59,009 nucleotides of DNA from Halobacillus alkaliphilus (GTDB lineage: Bacteria > Bacillota > Bacilli > Bacillales > Halobacillaceae): assembly GCF_900113125.1 (NCBI RefSeq), contig NZ_FOOG01000023.1, positions 1 to 59,009 of the forward strand. The letters run 5' to 3'. A model generated the notes under the pieces. It worked only from the letters and a program-made list of their open reading frames with translations. It searched no databases and had not been told where the DNA came from. Position numbers and translations under genes: made by a program. Shown piece after piece: positions 55,969-59,009 of the stretch (position 1 is the stretch's first letter; each line of letters starts with the position of its first letter).

Positions 55969-56609
55969 TGAGAAGATTCGCCACCCTGTTCCTGGCTGCC
56001 GCTGCCGGATTGTTCTTCACTTCCACCTTGCTGGCCTTCTCCTCCGGAAGAAGAACCTTCACCGGTTTTCATTTTTTCTGCAGCCTTTAACATCGTTTCA
56101 CTCATCTTGGCTTGAACCACAGGGCTATTTAATGTCTCCTGGATTGTCTTCTCAAGATGTTCACGGAATTTCTGTCCCTGCATAACCGTAACCATTTGAT
56201 CCATCATTTCAGGATTCTTGTATATCTCAATTAAGAGTTTCTGGTATTCAGGGTCTTTCATTAAACCTTTCATTAGATCCTTTTCTTGTTCTTCCAAGGT
56301 TTTGCTAAAACCTTGTACGAATGTAGGATCAGCAAACAGCTTACTCCAAAACTCTTTTCCTTTTTCAGACACTAAGGTGTCGCTGACCGATTGGGCCACT
56401 ACTTCGGATTCAAGAGTCATGGATTGCTGCATTTTTTCATCAGAGAGAACTTCCGTGAGGGCATTTTTACCTTCATCGGTTTTCAATATATCCACAATCA
56501 TTTTTTTCGTTGTATCATAATCCGCCTGTTGGCTTGCTCCTGAGCTGCCGTTACAAGCTGCCAGGAAAACAAGAATAATGACGGGACATAAAAAGCGTAT
56601 TTTGGACAT
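55965..56609 (-). CDS. gerD: GerD, spore germination lipoprotein
   Basis: GerD is an inner-spore-membrane lipoprotein that organises nutrient receptors into the germinosome. The start at 56609 gives 214 residues: a signal peptide with lipobox LAAC|N (Cys near residue 18), a long helical middle with Glu/Lys-rich repeats, and a low-complexity Gly/Ser/Glu/Gln tail of about 32 residues. The frame is open 41 codons further upstream, but that extension runs into the divergent promoter region and lacks a signal peptide. AAAGGGG lies ahead. Confidence 0.93.
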   Translation of the reverse strand: MSKIRFLCPVIILVFLAACNGSSGASQQADYDTTKKMIVDILKTDEGKNALTEVLSDEKMQQSMTLESEVVAQSVSDTLVSEKGKEFWSKLFADPTFVQGFSKTLEEQEKDLMKGLMKDPEYQKLLIEIYKNPEMMDQMVTVMQGQKFREHLEKTIQETLNSPVVQAKMSETMLKAAEKMKTGEGSSSGGEGQQGGSEEQSGSGSQEQGGESSQ

Positions 56610-56747
56610 GATAGGATGTCCCCTTTCTTTTGTTCTCCTTGGTCTTACTATTCGCGTTTCGACAAATTTTATACGGCAGGAGGAAAAAAGCCGCGCTTCA
56701 TGATAAAATACGTAGGAAAATCTTTTTTGCATTTAGGGGGAACATGC

Positions 56748-57347
56748 GTGAATAGTCGTAAATGGGTGAGGTTATTTTTAACGACGCTGCTGCTTGGCGG
56801 AGTTTTAACCCTTGTAACCAGTTTTATATTTAAACAAGATTCTTATGTCGAAGTTCTTCAGCCATTTCAATTATTTGAATTAGTGGGTTTAATATTATTC
56901 TTTTCCGGCCTTGGATTTATATTCAGCGTCATTAGTCAGATGGGCTTTTTTGCTTATCTAACGGTTAATCAGTTTGGAAAAGGCTTATTCAGATCTTTTT
57001 GGCCTGCACTACAACTATTTTTAATTGCCTTTACATTATTTGATCTCGTTTATTTCCGTTATCAAGCGGCTGAAGAAGGTTCAATCGGAGTATATTTACT
57101 AACAGCGCTGGGAATCTTAGCTATATCCCTGGTGGTAGCATTCATAAAGGCAAAGGAGACGAAGTCTTATGCTTTTATTCCAGCTCTGTTTTTTATGGTA
57201 GTTGTTACCACGGTAGAATGGGTTCCTGCTTTGAGAGCACAGGGAAGTGACTATATATGGATGATGATTATTCCACTCCTTGCTTGTAATGCTTATCAGC
57301 TTCTAGTTCTTCATCGCCTGACAAATAACAAGGAAAACGCTGCTTAA
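56748..57347 (+). CDS. kbaA: KbaA, activator of KinB sporulation signalling
   Basis: KbaA is a membrane protein needed for KinB input to the phosphorelay. The GTG at 56748 (MNSRKWVRLFLTTLLLGG) follows AGGGGG (56735-56740) and gives 199 residues, as expected; the longer frame from 56616 overlaps the region divergent to gerD. Six hydrophobic segments are visible across the length. It is divergent to gerD and convergent to pdaB. Confidence 0.92.
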   Translation: MNSRKWVRLFLTTLLLGGVLTLVTSFIFKQDSYVEVLQPFQLFELVGLILFFSGLGFIFSVISQMGFFAYLTVNQFGKGLFRSFWPALQLFLIAFTLFDLVYFRYQAAEEGSIGVYLLTALGILAISLVVAFIKAKETKSYAFIPALFFMVVVTTVEWVPALRAQGSDYIWMMIIPLLACNAYQLLVLHRLTNNKENAA

Positions 57348-57350
57348 ATT

Positions 57351-57385
57351 AATCAGCCACTGTGGACTCACAGTGGCTGATTTTT
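57351..57385. terminator. bidirectional terminator between kbaA and pdaB
   Basis: AATCAGCCACTGTG (57351-57364) pairs perfectly with CACAGTGGCTGATT (57369-57382) around GACT, followed by T residues on the + strand; the minus strand reads AATTTAAGC, moderately T-rich. Confidence 0.92.
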
Positions 57386-58142
57386 AATTAATTTGAGTAG
57401 TTTCCGATTCACCGCCGCTTACCAGTTCGGATATGCTGACAAATTTTAACCCTTTTTGTTTCAACCCAGGAAGAATGACTTCCAAAGCTTTTGGTGTCTG
57501 CTTAACAGAATCTGAAGCGTGTAATAAAATAATATCTCCTTTTTCACCCTCGTTTAAAACTTGGTCAATGATGGCGTTTGTTCCGGGATTTTCCCAATCT
57601 CTAGGGTTGAGACTCCACTGCACAGCCTGCATGCCTTCATTTTCAATCAGCTTCAGCACCTCTTTATCCATATGTCCATGAGGAGGCCGGATCCATTTAA
57701 TTTCTTCAAATCCCAGTTTTTCAAAAGCTTCCTGAGCTTTACTCAAATCTGAACGTACTTGTTCAGGTTTGAGTTCTAAATAGCTTTCATATTCATATCC
57801 CATCATTCCTATTTCATGCTTTCCTTCCTGGATAGCTGTAACAATATCGGGGTGGCGTTCGGCCCACTCACCGCTAACAAAAAAAGTGGCCTGGGCCTGG
57901 TGCGATTCCAGCTGCTCTAAGATTTCATACACTTTGTCGCTTCCCCAGCTAATATTAAAAGTCAAAGCGACAAACGATAATTCCTCACTCCCCTGGGTTA
58001 ATGCTCGAGGTTCGCCATTATTAGAGAAAACAGGAAGTTGGCTCCATTGACCTAACCAAAGAAATAACGCACAAAATAGTGCTAGTACTACTACAACGCC
58101 ATATCGCTTTAACCGTTCCACTTTCCACGTGTAAAAGCTCAA
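57384..58142 (-). CDS. pdaB: PdaB, polysaccharide deacetylase-family sporulation protein
   Basis: PdaB keeps spores stable and is needed for spore cortex maintenance in B. subtilis. TTG at 58142 (encoding MSFYTWKVERLKRYG) aligns with the family start and follows GGAAGGAAGGAG (58165-58154); the ATG at 58181 has no ribosome site. The 252-residue protein has one N-terminal membrane segment (about 14-34) and a NodB domain. Motif 1 is TFNISWG, with Asn where the catalytic Asp is expected, and motif 2 lacks its His pair; IRPPHGH, WSLNPRDW and LLHASD are present. GCATA (58204-58200) and CATATGTA (58184-58177) resemble a forespore sigma promoter. Confidence 0.88.
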   Translation of the reverse strand: MSFYTWKVERLKRYGVVVVLALFCALFLWLGQWSQLPVFSNNGEPRALTQGSEELSFVALTFNISWGSDKVYEILEQLESHQAQATFFVSGEWAERHPDIVTAIQEGKHEIGMMGYEYESYLELKPEQVRSDLSKAQEAFEKLGFEEIKWIRPPHGHMDKEVLKLIENEGMQAVQWSLNPRDWENPGTNAIIDQVLNEGEKGDIILLHASDSVKQTPKALEVILPGLKQKGLKFVSISELVSGGESETTQIN

Positions 58143-58264
58143 AGTTTCTGCAACTCCTTCCTTCCAATATGTTCTATACATATGAAAAAAAGGACAACCT
58201 ATGCTAAAAACAATGAAATTGGGGTAAAAATATAAAAAGATTGGTTATCAGGGAGGTTCTGGCT

Positions 58265-58486
58265 ATGCACGGAATAATAATCAATGATCAAGAACAACGT
58301 GAAATGGAATATCTTTTAAAAAGAGAAATGGAAGAAATCACATTTGATCTAGGAGACCACCGAATAGACTCCGGGATTAAAAGAGCTATGGAAGAACGGT
58401 ATGATGTTTTATTTCAAATATTCAGGAGGTTTGGCTCCCGGGAAGAATGTCTGCAATACATGCCGAAAAAGAAAAAAGAGAACTAA
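58265..58486 (+). CDS. small conserved-looking protein of unknown function
   Basis: A 73-residue, charged and mostly helical protein from ATG 58265 (MHGIIINDQEQREMEYLLKR) behind GGGAGG (58250-58255). Glu/Arg-rich helices cover residues 8-60 and it ends in a Lys/Glu tail. It has no signal or membrane segment and its single Cys is near 63. I do not assign a family, though similar short proteins in this neighbourhood of Bacilli are familiar. A terminator follows immediately, which supports a real transcription unit between pdaB and the rRNA operon. Confidence 0.75.
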   Translation: MHGIIINDQEQREMEYLLKREMEEITFDLGDHRIDSGIKRAMEERYDVLFQIFRRFGSREECLQYMPKKKKEN

Positions 58487-58495
58487 ACTTACGCT

Positions 58496-58524
58496 AAAGT
58501 TCAGGGACTACCCTGAGCTTTTTA
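58496..58524 (+). terminator. terminator before the rRNA operon
   Basis: AAAG, T, TCAGGG (58496-58506) pairs with CCCTGA, G, CTTT (58511-58521), followed by T. It insulates the rRNA promoters from upstream reading. Confidence 0.85.
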
Positions 58525-58598
58525 GTTTTCTTAAACTCCTATATATAGAGGAATACAAAGAGGATTTTAAAAAAAGATAAAAAAATCCTTTAAAAGTA

Positions 58599-58628
58599 TT
58601 GCATTCTATTTTTAATCCATGGTATATT
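58599..58628 (+). promoter_or_regulatory. rRNA operon promoter P1
   Basis: TTGCAT (58599-58604), 18-base spacer, TATATT (58623-58628). Upstream (about 58555-58595) the DNA is almost pure A/T with A tracts, resembling an UP element. Confidence 0.7.
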
Positions 58629-58705
58629 ATTAATCGTTGTCGGGAAAGGCGAGCGAACATAAAGCAAACCGAAAACGGCAAACAAAAAATCATTTAAAAA
58701 AGTTG

Positions 58706-58734
58706 TTGACTTAAACGAGTCACAATGATATGAT
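58706..58734 (+). promoter_or_regulatory. rRNA operon promoter P2
   Basis: TTGACT (58706-58711), 17-base spacer, TATGAT (58729-58734), about 106 bases after P1, with the 16S gene about 147 bases downstream. Confidence 0.85.
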
Positions 58735-58764
58735 TATTAAGTCGCTGTTTTGAAGCGGCCAACC

Positions 58765-58792
58765 AAAACTTTTGATCTTTGAAAACTGAACG
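58765..58792 (+). promoter_or_regulatory. rRNA leader antitermination-type sequence
   Basis: GATCTTTGAAAACTGAAC (58773-58790) is the conserved leader segment seen before 16S genes in Bacilli, boxA-like. It supports NusB-S10 antitermination and early processing of the precursor. Confidence 0.6.
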
Positions 58793-58880
58793 AACCAACC
58801 AGTACGTCAAGATATTCTTTCATTATAGAAGGAATTCAAACAAGCACATTCGGTGTGCAAAGAGCTAATCAATCTCAACT

Positions 58881-59009
58881 TTTATGGAGAGTTTGATCCT
58901 GGCTCAGGACGAACGCTGGCGGCGTGCCTAATACATGCAAGTCGAGCGCGGGAAGCAAGCGGATCCCCTTCGGGGGTGAAGCTTGTGGAACGAGCGGCGG
59001 ACGGGTGAG
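58881..59009 (+). rRNA. 16S ribosomal RNA, 5' end (partial)
   Basis: The sequence begins TTTATGGAGAGTTTGATCCTG and runs through GACGAACGCTGGCGGCGTGC to the V1 loop. The V1 loop (around 58950-58990) resembles Halobacillus-type 16S as I remember it. The gene continues beyond the window. Confidence 0.97.

Overview
The window reads as the largest conserved housekeeping block of a low-to-moderate GC Gram-positive spore former of the family Bacillaceae. The gene order is the Bacillus subtilis order: ctsR operon, radA-disA, yacL-isp-gltX-cysES, sigH, secE-nusG, rpl/rpoBC, str, S10-spc-alpha, ecf-truA-rplM-rpsI, cwlD-salA-gerD-kbaA-pdaB. The sporulation genes cwlD, gerD, kbaA and pdaB, together with sigH, point to an endospore former. 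The V1 region of the partial 16S gene at the right end resembles Halobacillus and close halophilic relatives as I remember them; this genus call is recall, not a search.

Layout. 1-391: 3' end of a 23S gene, a 5S gene and the rrn terminator. 429-1151: an mgtC-type membrane gene inserted between the rRNA operon and the stress operon. 1245-5928: the CtsR-controlled ctsR-mcsA-mcsB-clpC operon. 6036-8489: radA and disA. 8495-16624: yacL, a fused ispDF, gltX, a cysteine T-box, cysE, cysS, mrnC, rlmB and rae1. 16638-18470: sigH, rpmG, secE, nusG. 18487-21710: rplK, rplA, L10 leader, rplJ, rplL and an RsmC-like methyltransferase. 21707-29239: rpoB and rpoC with a long leader. 29383-34164: L7Ae-like protein, rpsL, rpsG, fusA, tuf. 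34294-49520: the S10-spc-alpha ribosomal supercluster including secY, adk, map, infA, rpoA and rplQ. 49654-53976: ECF transporter energy module, truA, rplM and rpsI. 54006-58524: cell wall, germination and sporulation genes plus a small conserved-looking gene. 58599-59009: promoters and start of the next rRNA operon. Apart from gerD and pdaB, every gene is on the + strand.

The genes serve macromolecule synthesis: rRNA, 29 ribosomal proteins plus an L7Ae-like homologue, RNA polymerase core, two elongation factors and IF-1, the Sec translocon, methionine removal, two aminoacyl-tRNA synthetases, and rRNA, tRNA and mRNA maturation. Stress proteolysis, c-di-AMP synthesis and sporulation entry are attached. 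Several starts are set by Shine-Dalgarno spacing rather than the longest reading frame, and TTG starts are frequent (radA, rpoB, rpoC, adk, KOW gene, truA, salA, pdaB). Two real genes are too short for an ordinary ORF cut-off: secE (58 aa) and rpmJ (37 aa).

I see no mobile element, CRISPR array, phage gene or defence system. What is unusual is cis-regulatory: two L1-type RNA motifs around rplK, an attenuator-like leader before rpoB, a terminator hairpin inside the S10 leader, perfect palindromes laid over two ribosomal promoters, and an in-frame ispD-ispF fusion. All RNA folding statements are hand pairings from the sequence, not computed energies.
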